From Rapana venosa (lineage: Eukaryota; Mollusca; Gastropoda; Neogastropoda; Muricidae): a DNA stretch of 64,000 nucleotides. How positions within the stretch are numbered: position 1 is the stretch's first letter; the number at the start of each line of letters is the position of its first letter. The stretch is from assembly GCA_028751875.1 (NCBI GenBank), contig CM054135.1, forward strand, positions 61,957,175 to 62,021,174. Reading direction: 5' to 3'. The notes beneath the pieces were generated by a model. It made no database searches. It had not been told where the DNA came from and was given only the letters and a program-made list of their open reading frames with translations. Both the position numbers and the translations under genes were made by a program. Shown here in pieces: positions 1-11,075 of this stretch.

Positions 1-59
1 TTTCCCTCCCCCTATTCTTTTCCACATTATCCTTTTTTCTTTTTTTTTTATTCTTTTTC

Positions 60-150
60 TTTTTATGTGGGGCCTCCAACCACCTTTTCTTTTCCCCTTT
101 TTTGTGTGGGTCCTCCATTCTCTTCTTTTTCCCCACTTTTTCTTCTATTT
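60..150 (+). repeat. Polypyrimidine minisatellite, subfamily 1
   Basis: A T/C-rich tract holds one intact GTGGGGCCTCCAACCACC core followed by a variant GTGTGGGTCCTCC. It is flanked by the conserved CATCCAACATTCATGTCA segment that borders every member of the family. Confidence 0.8.
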
Positions 151-424
151 TCATTTTCTGACATCCAACATTCATGTCACCTACATAAACACTCATTCAA
201 AAACCAAAAAGGAAAACCCATTAAAATATTGTACCACGCCACAAGATCAAAACTATGACTAAAATATCCATACACACTTTACATCTATCATCATTATTTA
301 GACAGGAGCATTCTGTCTTGAAGAGGTATGTACATCAGCAGTACAACTGTGGTGCTGGTTTTACAACAGAACCAAGAGTGTTGATTTGAATATGTCATGG
401 CAGTATATCCATAATAATCCATGA

Positions 425-600
425 TAACACACACAAACACACACACTATAACATTATAACTATAACTATAACACTATAACATTATAACACACATTATAAC
501 TGATGTTTGTTGTTTTGTTCTTGTGTCAAATAAGTCTACTTGACTTAAATGGCAATAAAATATTCTGAATCTGAATCATACACACACACACAAACACGAT
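425..600 (+). repeat. CA-rich microsatellite with a small retrotransposon tail
   Basis: Interrupted (CA)n and (TATAACA)n runs surround a short segment ending in ATTCTGAATCTGAATC. That ending resembles the 3' end of a non-LTR element. The facing arm near 39300 has only a short (TG)n here, so the insert is private to this copy. Confidence 0.5.
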
Positions 601-1159
601 AAAAACTGAAAATCATACAGTACCTAATGGTTAGCTAACTGCTAATTCTACACACAAAATCATACCCAAAAATTCATGTTGCTTTGACCTGTGTGTTGCA
701 GTCAAATCTGCCATGGCATTCATCATCAGTCCTAAGGCCACAGCAGCCATGGATTTGCCCTCAACACAATTCATTCTGTTCCAGCCAACATCAACAGCTA
801 CTTCAGGGCCAGAATCTTTTACCAACACATCACAACAATCATCATTTCTGAACTATGAGATCATAAACATAAGTTCAGTCTGATCAAAATGACAAAAAAG
901 CACTATCTACTTAGATAACTGATTTTCCACTAAAACCATCATACACACAAGTGATGGTAATTGTAAGGCAAACATTACAAAATCATACAAACAAGTACTA
1001 CACCTTTGATGCTGCTTTCACAAATTACAAACAGCCAGTCTAGCCTGTCAACAAGTAAAGTTCAATGAACAGTTGAACGGATTTTGTGATTTAAAATAGG
1101 AAGTCAAAACTCATTGTAAAATGTCTAAAAGATGGCACATACACACAGTCAGAAACGTT

Positions 1160-1425
1160 TCTTTTTTTTTGGGGGGTGGGGCCTTCAACCTATTTTTTCC
1201 CCACATAATCCTTTCTTTCTTTTTCTTGCTTTCTTTTCTTTTTTTTCTTTTTTGTGGGGCCTCCAACCACCTTTTCTTTTCCTCTTTTTTTCTTTTTTTT
1301 CCCTTTTTTTTTTTCTTTTCTTTTTTTGTGGGGCCTCCAACCACCTTTTCTTTTCCCCTTTTTTTTCTTTCTGTTCTTTCTTTCTTTTTTTGTGGGTCCT
1401 CCATTCTCTTTTTCCTTCCCACTTT
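1160..1425 (+). repeat. Polypyrimidine minisatellite, subfamily 1
   Basis: Two intact GTGGGGCCTCCAACCACC cores (about 1254 and 1328), plus a GTGGGGCCTTCAACC variant at 1177, sit in an almost pure T/C tract. It is the mirror of the polypurine tract at 38465-38725. Confidence 0.85.
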
Positions 1426-1717
1426 TCCTTCTATTTCCATTTTCTGACATCCAACATTCATGTCAGCTACATAAACACTCATTCAAAAACCAAAAAGGAA
1501 AACCCATTAAAGTAATGTACCAAGCCACAGGATCAAAACTATGACTAAAAAAATCCATACATACTTTACATGTATCATCATTAAGACAGGAGCATTGTGT
1601 CTTGAAGAGGTTTGTACATCAGCAGTACAACTGTAGTGCTGGTTTTACAACAGAACCGAGAGTGTTGCTTCAAATATATCTATAATAAACCATGATAACA
1701 CAAGAGCACAGATTTAC

Positions 1718-1746
1718 TCACACACACACACACACACACACACACA
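1718..1746 (+). repeat. (CA)n microsatellite
   Basis: An uninterrupted CA run at the junction between the array module and a SINE-A body. Confidence 0.9.
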
Positions 1747-1754
1747 GGATTTTT

Positions 1755-1975
1755 CTTCTGGAGTTAACATCAGGCCGAATCCACTCACCACAAAAGTCCT
1801 GTGTGCAACCGCACGCAGAACATCTTGTGCTCATGTTAAAACCTGTTCCACTTATAAGAAGAGCAGGCCATTGTGTGTCAGTGGGAACGGATGACAAAAT
1901 TTACAAAACTGCACACATGGGGACTGGATGTCCCCCCCAAAAAAGCACATGAGTGCTTATTCCATTATCCTTGAA
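1755..1975 (+). mobile_element. SINE-A fragment (core plus A tail)
   Basis: The segment runs from the CTGGAGTTAACATCA motif through the core (AACATCTTGTG, AGGCCATTGTGTG) to the A-type tail AGTGCTTATTCCATTATCC. The tRNA-like head is missing. It mirrors 37125-37400. Confidence 0.75.
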
Positions 1976-2289
1976 ATAAAATAATAGATAACACACACAC
2001 ACAATAAAATAATAAGTAACACACACACACGCACATCCCTTGTTTGTCACATTCTCACTGACCTGAAGATGCATAATGCACGTCTTCCTGAACACCCCTT
2101 TCCCTAACCTTTCCCCACCCCTGACCCCTCTACCCACTGCATACATGCTGTCATCCCTCTGGCTGTTTCCTCAGGGTTAACTAACAGAAATATCTATCCA
2201 CATCTTTTGTATCTGAACATCCTTGCTTTCTAAATTCCCTCTGACCCTCTTCTTTGAACAAAAAAGCTTGCTTCTCTCCCCCAAAAAAC

Positions 2290-2440
2290 ACATCTTTTGG
2301 ATGAGACTAAACACAGGTCCCATGTGTGACCGCACACAGAACATCAGCGCACAAGTTCAAAATAACCTTTCTGACCTTTGGAAGAGTGAGGATCAAAGTG
2401 TGCAGTGGGAATCGGAACTGATACAAATTTACTAGTTCGC
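2290..2440 (+). mobile_element. SINE core fragment
   Basis: It contains GGATGAGACTAAACACAGG, GACCGCACACAGAACATC and GGAAGAGTGAGG, all variants of the shared SINE core. Head and tail are absent. It mirrors 36730-36860. Confidence 0.6.
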
Positions 2441-2459
2441 AGGCACACAGACCGGAACT

Positions 2460-3240
2460 ATCATGTATAGGACGGCACATAACTGCTTCAATTCATTACC
2501 TCCTAAAAAAAAACAAATCAAAAAGATTTCCAGTTGGGGTTAAACATTTTTTTTTAAGATAAATTTCCTGTGAAGCTTGAAAATTTCTGTCAAATTTCCC
2601 CGTCCTCCCAAACCTCCTTACTGGTTTTCAGGAGCAGACAAAGTGCGAACAAATTTATTTGTCCCATGTACCATTGGCCGACATCCATCTGCCTAGTGTT
2701 CACATTTAGGTAAGCTCAGGTAAGTGTAAAACAGTTAGTAGCGGTATATGGTATGTAATGGTTCGGATTAAGGTATCTATCGAAACTCGGGCCTTAGTCC
2801 TCTGTATAATATACATGTAGACACAATGGCATGGTGGACACCATGGTTTTTCAGAACCTTTTTCTTTTACAACACAAAATGGACTAACCCCACCAAAAGC
2901 ACATGGTCTTTCTTATGACTTGAAAATCTTCTGACTCCAAGTTAGAGCCCCAACAGCGAAACCGAGTGCTACAGGGCTGAAGTCTGTTTAAGCTAAGGAA
3001 GGTGGCAGATGGTTAAGGACTTCAACATCTTGTGTTGATTTTTGCATGGGGGGCAGTAAAACTCTCTGACACTACATGTAGCACGATTCACTCTTTTTAT
3101 CCTTAACAGTGTAATTATATGCTCGTAACCTAACTAAATTTATCTGAGATAGTAAAAGTATTTTTGATTATTGAATTTGAATTTGGAATTTGAACCAGCT
3201 AACAATCACAATGTTGAGGTTTTCGGTTTAGATATCCAGC
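2460..3240. other. Array spacer, no gene seen
   Basis: AT-rich spacer of the array module, matching about 36060-36600 on the other strand. There are no open frames of note and no recognisable element. Confidence 0.5.
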
Positions 3241-3249
3241 CTTATACCC

Positions 3250-3515
3250 TAAGTCTTCACCATTATCGGCAGAAAAATTCGAAATGAATGTCAAGATCTT
3301 TCAGAGGCATGACCTCCGACAAGTCAGACGCTGTGATTTATGACTTGTGCCATGTCGAAAGAACCCACAACATTTGAAAATAAAGGAAAACAACCATGGG
3401 ATATACCGGAGTCCGAAGCAGGTGATATTAAGTACAATCCTGAATTTGCGCTTAACGATTTGTCTTTCTTTTAACAAGATTCAGCGCTATAATAAAAATT
3501 CCATACATCAGCATC
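3250..3515 (+). mobile_element. Degraded SINE with B-type head and LINE-type tail
   Basis: B-head remnants are followed by a body containing CATGTCGAAAGAACCCACAA and then a degraded tail resembling TTCAGCGCTATATAAATTCC. It mirrors 35755-36035. Confidence 0.6.
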
Positions 3516-4875
3516 ATACAATGTCCAGCACCAAACTGTTAAGTACAATCTCACTGTAACCATCCGAAGTATCGAAGCAGCAACCAATTAATAATGGGGA
3601 CTCAAAAAAAATTAACATAATCATGAATTCTCGCCTCTGTGAACCCTGGAGTTCTAGCTTTTGAATGAAACAACCAAAACTGCATTATCATAGAAATAAT
3701 TATTAAAAGACGAAAAAGAGAGGATCCAAGTATGAAACAATCACTTCCCGAACACTCTTACTTTCAAGTTCCTGGCCCCTTAATTACTGATACTAAAACA
3801 CACATCCTAACCCCCTAACAATCTCAAATATCCCTTCAACGCTTAAACATCACAGTCATATACTTAATGCTCACCCATAAATGTACCATACAACAATCAA
3901 ACATACACATGCCACACCACCCACCAGTCCCTAACCCCACACCTCAACTGACTGATCAAATGTTTACACTTGGGGTCTAGTGTCAGAGCCAGTGCACTTG
4001 TGAGCTCACAAGCCAGGGGTTTCCGAGGACCACCACACATGCACCGCCCCGTTGAGAGGTTTCACCTAAACAGCATCGAAACTCTGATACTAATTCATAT
4101 CCAAAAGCATCACCACATCGTAAGAACAACAACTTGATTCAGGTATTTCATTACACACTTACTATAATAAAACAAAAAAAATGTCTTCAACTCACAATTT
4201 TCACTTCCCCATTGTAGAACAGCTTATATTTTCAGGTGGCCCTATGATCTTAAAGTAAATCAAAGGGTATATAACATACACAGACATCAAACTTCAGAAA
4301 TTTCTGTCTTTTTTTCCCTGAGGGCTCAACTTACTTTGTGCTCAAGGGTGGCAAGGGGAGAGGGACGAATATCATGATATTGGTTGAGGAGGGTTAGGGG
4401 ATAGTTTTTTTTGTGTAAGAGCGGGGGAAGGGTAGCAAAAATATTTTAAAGCGCCTCCCAATCTATTTTTGTCTGCGATATTACTTGGTTGTATGTTTTT
4501 CATTGGGGGTGTGTGGGGTGAGGATTTTTTCTTTTTTCATCCTGGCAAAGAAATGATGAGAAATGACAAAGTCCATGTGCTGACAAGAAGTCCTCATGAT
4601 AGTAGCCCAATACACACACACACACACCAATGAAATTATTCGTAGCGATAATCAAAGCCCTGTGCAGATATTTCAGTGAAGATAAGTCCAACAATGTTGA
4701 AGTTTTGGCGTTGGGATCAACTCATTACCAACTATGACATAATCTTTGCATCTGAAAAAGTCCCAGTGAATGAAGTCTTGAGTTGAGGAAGTCTTGGATG
4801 TTAGATGCGAGTCCATTGGGTAATGCAGTCTTGATGTTTAATGAAGTCTTTTGTAGTTAATGAGTCTTGGTGTGA

Positions 4876-4877
<2 letters not shown>

Positions 4878-4955
<78 letters not shown>

Positions 4956-4970
4956 GGCGGGGGGGGGGGG
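4878..4970 (+). repeat. Poly-G run
   Basis: About 93 bases of G with only three other bases lie inside the tandem block. The facing arm has ordinary 17-bp units here, so an assembly artefact is likely. Confidence 0.85.
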
Positions 4971-6208
4971 TTATAATGAGAAGAATATTTAAACATCTCC
5001 CCATAGACCCTCTTTGTTTGGTGTTAATTGAAGACTTTTTGGTGTATAATGAGTCTTGGTGGTTGATGAAATCCCCCCCTTTGTTGTTTGATGAAGTCTT
5101 GGTGTTTTCGAACTGAAGTCTTTATTGCCATTGATGAATGACTTCCTGGTGTTTGATGTAAGTTCCCCCCTTTTCGCCATTTGATAGAAGTCACCCCCCC
5201 CCCCTTGGTGCTTCTTGAATAAGTCCCTGTGCACATTTTGAATGAAGTCCTGTTGGGGGGGAGTACTCTTTTTTGTTGAACAAATTAGACAGTTCTTCCT
5301 TTGGTGTTAAAGCATTTAGTGTCCCCCACTTGGAAGTTTTTTTTTTGACTGAAGGTTTCTTTTGGGTGTAGAAAGAAATAGGGGAAGATGTTTTGGTGGG
5401 AGGTTTTTGGGGTGGGGGGGGGTATTTGTCAATTTGGTGCTTTTGATTGAAAGTCACCCCTTTTATGCCCCAATTGGATGAAAGTAAAATTGTGTCAGGT
5501 GAAACTAGTTCCTTGGGGGTGGGTATTCATGAAGCCCTGTGGGTCTAAGATGAAGCGCGTCTTTTTGGTGGTTTTTAGAGTGAAAAGTCTGGAGGTAACA
5601 TGAAGTCCTCGGCGATGATGAAAACTCTTGTAATGATTTTGAAGTTCTGGCGAATGAATGGAAAGACACCTTCATTGCGATTGAGAAAAAATTGAAGTTC
5701 CCCCACCTGCGGCGACTGAATGACAAGTTCCCCCCCCCTGGGGTGAATGAGAAATCCCTTTGGTGATGAAAAAGTCTATTGGGGACGTTGTTAAACCGAA
5801 GTCCTTATTGTGTTTGGATGAAGACTTTGGCGATGACTGCGAAAAGTCCCCCCCCTATTTGCGATGATTGGTGGGGGGGGTACCCTTGGGTGGTGATAAG
5901 GGGGGAAGGGGATGTGGGAGGGAGGAAGGCCTTTGCAGGCGATGAAATTGAAAACGCCCCCCCCCCCCTGGCGATGCAATAAAAGTCCCCCCCCCCTTGG
6001 TGTATTGATGAAGTCCCCTTGGTGGGTAAAACACCAAAGCCTTGGCGAGTGAGAGAAACGAACTGGGGTGGTAAACGAAGTACCCTTTGCGGTAAATCGA
6101 TGAAGTCTTTGTACAGAAGAAGTCCCCTGCGATGACTGAAAGCGACACTTGGGCGATGATGAAAGACTTGTCGTATTTGATAGAAATTTGGCGATCGAAT
6201 GAATGGAA

Positions 6209-6209
6209 G

Positions 6210-6238
<29 letters not shown>
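6209..6238 (+). repeat. Poly-G run
   Basis: Thirty consecutive G interrupt the tandem block. There is no counterpart in the facing arm. Confidence 0.85.
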
Positions 6239-6240
<2 letters not shown>

Positions 6241-7079
6241 GATGATGAAGCTCCCTTGGGCGATGATGAAGTCTTACGGGGTAAACAGAAGATTTGCGGG
6301 CGATGATGAAGACTACTGGCGAAATGATCGGAAGATCATTGGTGATGATGAAGGTTCCCCACCTTAGGGTTAAACGAAGTTTCATATGGTGGATGATAGA
6401 AGTCCTGGCGATGGGCCGAAAGTCCCTAGGTGATGTATGCAAGTCCCTGGGCCGATGATGAAGCCCTTGGCAATGAATTGAAGGTATCCCTGGCGAAGGA
6501 TGAAGCTGCTTGCGATGAAATATATATGAAACGGTCCCCCCCCGCCTAGTGTGGAAGCATTCGGAAAGGTCCCTGGGATGAGTAGAGAAGTCCCTCAAGG
6601 TGATGATAGAAAGCGTGCGGAAGTTATAACCCCGACTGGAACCACCACACGCTGCAAGGTTGATTTGATGAAAGTCCCTGGCGATGATGAAGCCTTGGTG
6701 CGATGATTCGACGGCAAATGGTCAAGTTGTTTTTGAAGTCTGGTGGTTCCAAGCCCCCACTGAGCGTATTGATCAAATGTCCCATAATGTTTATGATCCA
6801 TCAAAACAGAAAGAAATTTTTAAACATGTGCATTACATCATAATGGCAAACAATTAACCATTATTCTTTTTTTAAAAATAAAAAACAAAAATCACTGGAC
6901 CACGGAAACAAAAAATGGTACAATACAGGAAGAAACACTACAAGCAAATTTAAGGGGGGGGGGGGGGGGGGGGGGATCGTATCACGACTTTTTTCTTTAG
7001 CAGAAAACATCCAGCTTTTTTTTTTCAAGCATCTGTTTTATTCTCTCTCCTTCTTCAGTCTCTTTCCCCTTTTTTTGTC

Positions 7080-7385
7080 ATGTTTTCCCTCACCAGTGGG
7101 GGGGGGGGGGGTGGTGGTGTGGGGGGGGGGAAAGGGGGGCTGATCGAGCCTTCTCCCATCCCTCGTCCTCTGTTTTTGAGCGGTCATCTCCTTATTTATG
7201 CCCCTTTTTCTCTCAAGGTCAACTGGAATACACGTCCAGCCCAGGGTTTGCTATGTTCTCCTTCCCCTTTGGTCATCTTTTCCCACCCCACTACTAAGGT
7301 TCAATTTTGATTCTTTTTATTATGTGGGTGGCTGCTTCTTCCCGTTGAACGTGCGCCATAACATGCGTAGCTCTAAGGACAGATA
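7080..7385 (-). mobile_element. LINE reverse transcriptase C-terminal relic (minus strand)
   Basis: On the minus strand this is a heavily damaged copy of the LINE fragment at 32790-33160. The shared stretch includes the reverse complement of ATTTATGCCCCTTT and AAGGTCAACTGGAATAC. G runs and indels destroy the frame. Its presence at the same place in both arms means the LINE insertion predates the duplication. Confidence 0.75.
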
Positions 7386-7564
7386 ACCTACAGAGTTATC
7401 ATCACATCAAACTTTTGCACATTCTCCATAGTCTTTTCCTTACAATTCTATGGAACTCCTGTCCTTCCCCCTTTTATTGATCTTTTTGTCATGTAGTATG
7501 CTTTTCGGTTTTCACAGCTCTTTGAACCCTGTTTCATGAAAAAAATGTATTTTTTAAACATAAT

Positions 7565-7690
7565 ACGATAGGCAGAAAGCAGAGCGTTACCTTTGTGTTG
7601 ATGGTCGGGGACCGAACACCACGGAGTGCTGTTTTAAAGGATTTTTTACCGGGATTAACATCAGTACTGACTCCTCTGCTAACAAAAACA
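7565..7690 (+). mobile_element. SINE-A head fragment
   Basis: It contains a degraded tRNA-like head (GCAGAGCGTTACCTTTGTG) and the TTAACATCAGTACTGACTCC motif. It mirrors 32615-32735. Confidence 0.6.
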
Positions 7691-7859
7691 AAATAATGAT
7701 AAAAATAAAACAAAATGTTAAAATTTAAAAAAAAAAAGACTCCTCGCTTAGTTCCAAAGCCCCAACATTTCCCCAAATTTGGGAAAGGCTATCTTAATGG
7801 TGGGGGGGGGGGGGGGGAGGAAAAACATTTTGCATCCCAAAAAATTCCAATTTTTTAAC

Positions 7860-8069
7860 CTTGGAGCTTCACCGGGGAAGGGGAGAACAAATCCTTTCAG
7901 TGACGAAAAGGTCCTTGTGAAAAGGGACAGTTTTGTGATAAGTTTTCCTGGAAAAGACAAAGTCCCCTTAGGGCGAAAGAAGTCTTGTAATGAAGTTATC
8001 CTGGCAAAGACAAAGTCCTTACGGCCATGAAGAAGTCCCTGCCATCAAGAAATTCTGGCGAAGAGTTTA
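7860..8069 (-). repeat. Short tandem cassette block
   Basis: Minus-strand block of CTTTGTCTTTGCCAGGA-type units, mirroring 32183-32415. The acceptor-like CAG found in the other copies reads CTAA here, so that signal is lost. Confidence 0.7.
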
Positions 8070-8539
8070 GCAATCACAGAAACAGGAATACTTTATTATC
8101 TCCAAAAAAAAGACAGCTGTATAGGTAATAAGCAAGCCATTTCACAATAAATATTAATCTTTTAAAATGTCAAGAAAAAAGAAAGAAATCGCCACAGATC
8201 ACAATACAGTCTTTACTAATGTACATGACCTTCATTCTGCTCCTTTCACATGTGATGTTTTGCTTATTTTGGCTTTGCTCTATATTTTTGAACTCTAAAG
8301 ACTAAAATCCATCCAAAATTAGTGATCGAGCGACTTTCCGGGGACTTACTGGCATGCACCAAAATTTAATTTGGGACTTTGTCTCGCTAGTCCCTTGTCA
8401 TTTTAGTTATGCCCACCCCCATATGAATGGATTTATTTTTTCCACACAAAATGTATCTTAGTTCCCATCATCCCTTAATGAATACCTTGAAACAACCTTT
8501 ATTTTTTAAGGGCTTTCAAGGATGTGTGTATGCAACCAA

Positions 8540-11075
8540 CCAAAAGACAGGGAGAAGAAAGAAAGATACTTTTTTTAACAATTACAGGGTGAAAATGGAA
8601 AAAAACACCAAACCATGAATGGAAGTGATGGGGGACCTAAATAAAAAGTCAAAAGACAACACAAAACCAAGAAAAGGGGCCCTGGGGAAAAGGATGTGGC
8701 AGCATAAATACAACGGAGAAAATTGGTGGAATTCTGCATGCAAACACCCCGGGCCCGGGGGTCATTATTTGCACACCCTGAGATCCAAAGTTCCCCGGTG
8801 TTCCCCCCCAAAGGAAGAACAAAAACCAAACGACCACCAAAGATCAATAGGACATGGAGGAGATCGCTCCTAGAATTAAAAGTAAGGAGAGGAGCCGATG
8901 TTGGCAGTGAAAATCCCCTTGTCACCCCGAACCCTAAAAGTAACTGAAAAAATGGATTGGGAAACAAGACAACAACTTTTGATGTGGAAAAGCTGCGCAA
9001 CACAAAATAAAGAGGCTTTCACCCTACTAAAAAACAATTTCCAACACTTATACTGAAAAAACACCCAAAATATAAAACACCAATGGGAAACAAGTAGGGT
9101 ACACACCCGGAAAACCTTTAACAAAAAAAAAAAAAGGTATTACAGCGACACCTCAAGCCATGAAACAGGAGGAGAACGAAGAAAAAAAATCTTAGAGACA
9201 AAAGTCAGAGCGGTGAGAGAGAGGTACAAACACAGTACAGAGAAGCAAACAAACTGTGAAGAGAATGACAAGAACAGACAAGCGTACTCACATGATGATA
9301 TTTGCAAACAAGCAGAGAGGCGCCCGCAACGGGAGAACAAGACAGGTGTATAAGATCACCAAGATGTCAAGTGGCAAGTACCGGTGGCAATACAAAACAC
9401 CAATCCTAGATAAACAAGGCCAAATGACTTACCACAGAAGCAGAAACAAGAATGCCAAGATGGGCAAAGATTCAGCGAAGTTCTCAACAGACACCACCAA
9501 CTGAGTGCAGATGTACAAGATCCTGATGGTGATCTCTAATGTGAACAGCTCACACCAAAGAAGGAAGAGATTATAGCAGCAATCACACTCTCAGAATTTG
9601 AAAAGCCCCCTGGCCAGGACAACCTCAACGCAGAACTTTTCAAGGCAGATCCAGAATTTGCATCTAAAGTTCTACAGCCACCTTTGCGCCTATATGGTAG
9701 GAGAAACAGCTACAGCAGATTGGACAGAAGGAGTCATCGTGAAGATCCCAAAGAAAGGAGCCCTGAACAATTGTAACAACGGGAGAGGAATCACTCTGCT
9801 ATCTGTTCCCAGCAAGATTCTGGCAAAAATCATCATCGGACGAACTCAGAGGCAGTGGACCAACAACTCAGAAAGGAACAGGCAGGTTTTTAGACCAGGA
9901 AGAAGATGCATAGACCAGATCTTCACCTGCGCAACATCATTGAACAGTGCACGGAAGGGCAGAGACAGCTGTTATTCAACTTCGTAGATTTTGAAAAGCC
10001 TTTGACAGCATTCATCAAGAAAGTGTATGGCCCCTTTAACTCCGAGCATATGGAATTCCACAGGAGATTATCCAAGTCTTTAAAGAGCTTCTACAACAAC
10101 TTCACGTGCAGAGTAGGAAACAGCAAAACCAGTTTCAGTGTACAAACCGGCGTCAGACAAGGCTGCCCATGTCAGCACTACTCTTCAACCTGACAACTGA
10201 TTGGGTGATGAGACAAACAACAGCTGACCAGTCACGGGGCATCAGATGGCCCCCCTTCTCAACGCTTGAAGACCTAGATTTTGCCGACGATCTGGCACTG
10301 CTCTCACATACCCACCATCACTTTTCAAGAGAAGGACATCCGTCTCAGCACTTTCACACAGCAAGTGGGCCCTGAAAATCATCAGAAGAAGACAGAGGTG
10401 ATGACACTGAACGTTCAGAACCTCTCACCGGTCACAGTGAATGGAGAAGATTTACCAACAACTGAGAGTTCACGTACCTCGGGGGCACTGTTAGGCATGA
10501 CGGCGGAGCAGGCAACGACATCAAGAACGGAAATTTGCAAAGCAAAAATGCTTATAGAAATCTGAACAATGTGTGGAAATCGTCCCCGTACAGCACCAGA
10601 TCCCAAAATAAGACTATACCAAGCTGTGTACTTTCCACCCTTTTGTACGGCTTGGAGTGCTGGAGGATGACTGAGAGTGACCCCCGACAAACTATCCACA
10701 TTCCACACGAAGAATCTCAGAAGAATCTTGCGCATCTTCTGGCCCGAGACCATCTCCAACCAAGAACTTTTTGCCCGTTGCAACCAAGAAAGCATGGACA
10801 ACATCATCAATGCATAGGCGATGGGATGGATAGGGCATATCTGCGTTGGGGAAAAGGAAAAAATCACCCGAACAGCCCTCCACTGGACACCAGAGGGAAA
10901 ACGCAAACAAGGACGACCCAAAAACACTTGCCGTCGGACTGTTGAAGCAGAGCTGAAGACCTTCCAACATAACTGGGGAACCATTCAGAAGCTGGCCCAG
11001 GACAGACAGGAGTGGAGAACTTTTGTTGCTGCCCTACGTGCCAATAAGGCACAAAGGCATTGATGATGATGATGA
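8540..11075 (+). mobile_element. RTE-like non-LTR retrotransposon, 5'-truncated and frameshifted
   Basis: Translated pieces in shifting frames give the end of an apurinic-type endonuclease (8560-8950, with RRGADVGS). They continue with the endonuclease-RT linker (9256-9504), RT motifs IPKKGALNNCNN and GRGITLLSVPSKI (9740-9830), a FRPGRRCIDQI match (9890-9925), TGVRQGCP (about 10150), FADDLALLSHT (10280-10311), and a C-terminus with GKRKQGRPKNTCRRTVEAEL (10885-10955). The 3' end is a (GATGAT)n run, usual for the RTE clade. Known family: LINEs reverse transcribe their own RNA at a nicked target. At least five frameshifts make this copy dead. It starts exactly where homology to the facing arm ends. 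The clade assignment is from recalled motif style. Confidence 0.85.

Larger units (their letters stand above)
4720..6780 (-). repeat. 17-bp tandem block (mirror of 33361-34665), consensus damaged
   Basis: On the minus strand this is the GACTTCATCATCACCAG family block. Many units carry indels and homopolymer runs, and the block is longer than its counterpart. I suspect poor consensus polishing rather than biological divergence for much of this. Confidence 0.75.
1..8530 (-). repeat. Left arm of large inverted duplication (array copy, contig 1)
   Basis: Read on the minus strand, this stretch follows 31680-40060 of the plus strand in the same order. Anchor pairs are 640-840 with 39060-39270, 845-1110 with 38790-39065, 1121-1480 with 38420-38770, 2290-2440 with 36730-36860, 3370-3520 with 35755-35880, 4230-4460 with 34880-35110, 4720-6780 with 33360-34660, 6780-7380 with 32915-33330, 7560-7690 with 32615-32730, 7860-8080 with 32165-32450 and 8085-8530 with 31680-32165. 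Homology stops where an RTE-like LINE begins. The arm probably continues left of the window. It lacks the MITE (37706-38415) and the SINE (39507-39792) found in the other arm, so the two arms are not the same allele assembled twice. Confidence 0.85.

Noticed and set aside
4801..5116. Proline-rich or glycine-rich open frames
   Set aside because: They are translations of a poly-G run that is probably a consensus artefact.
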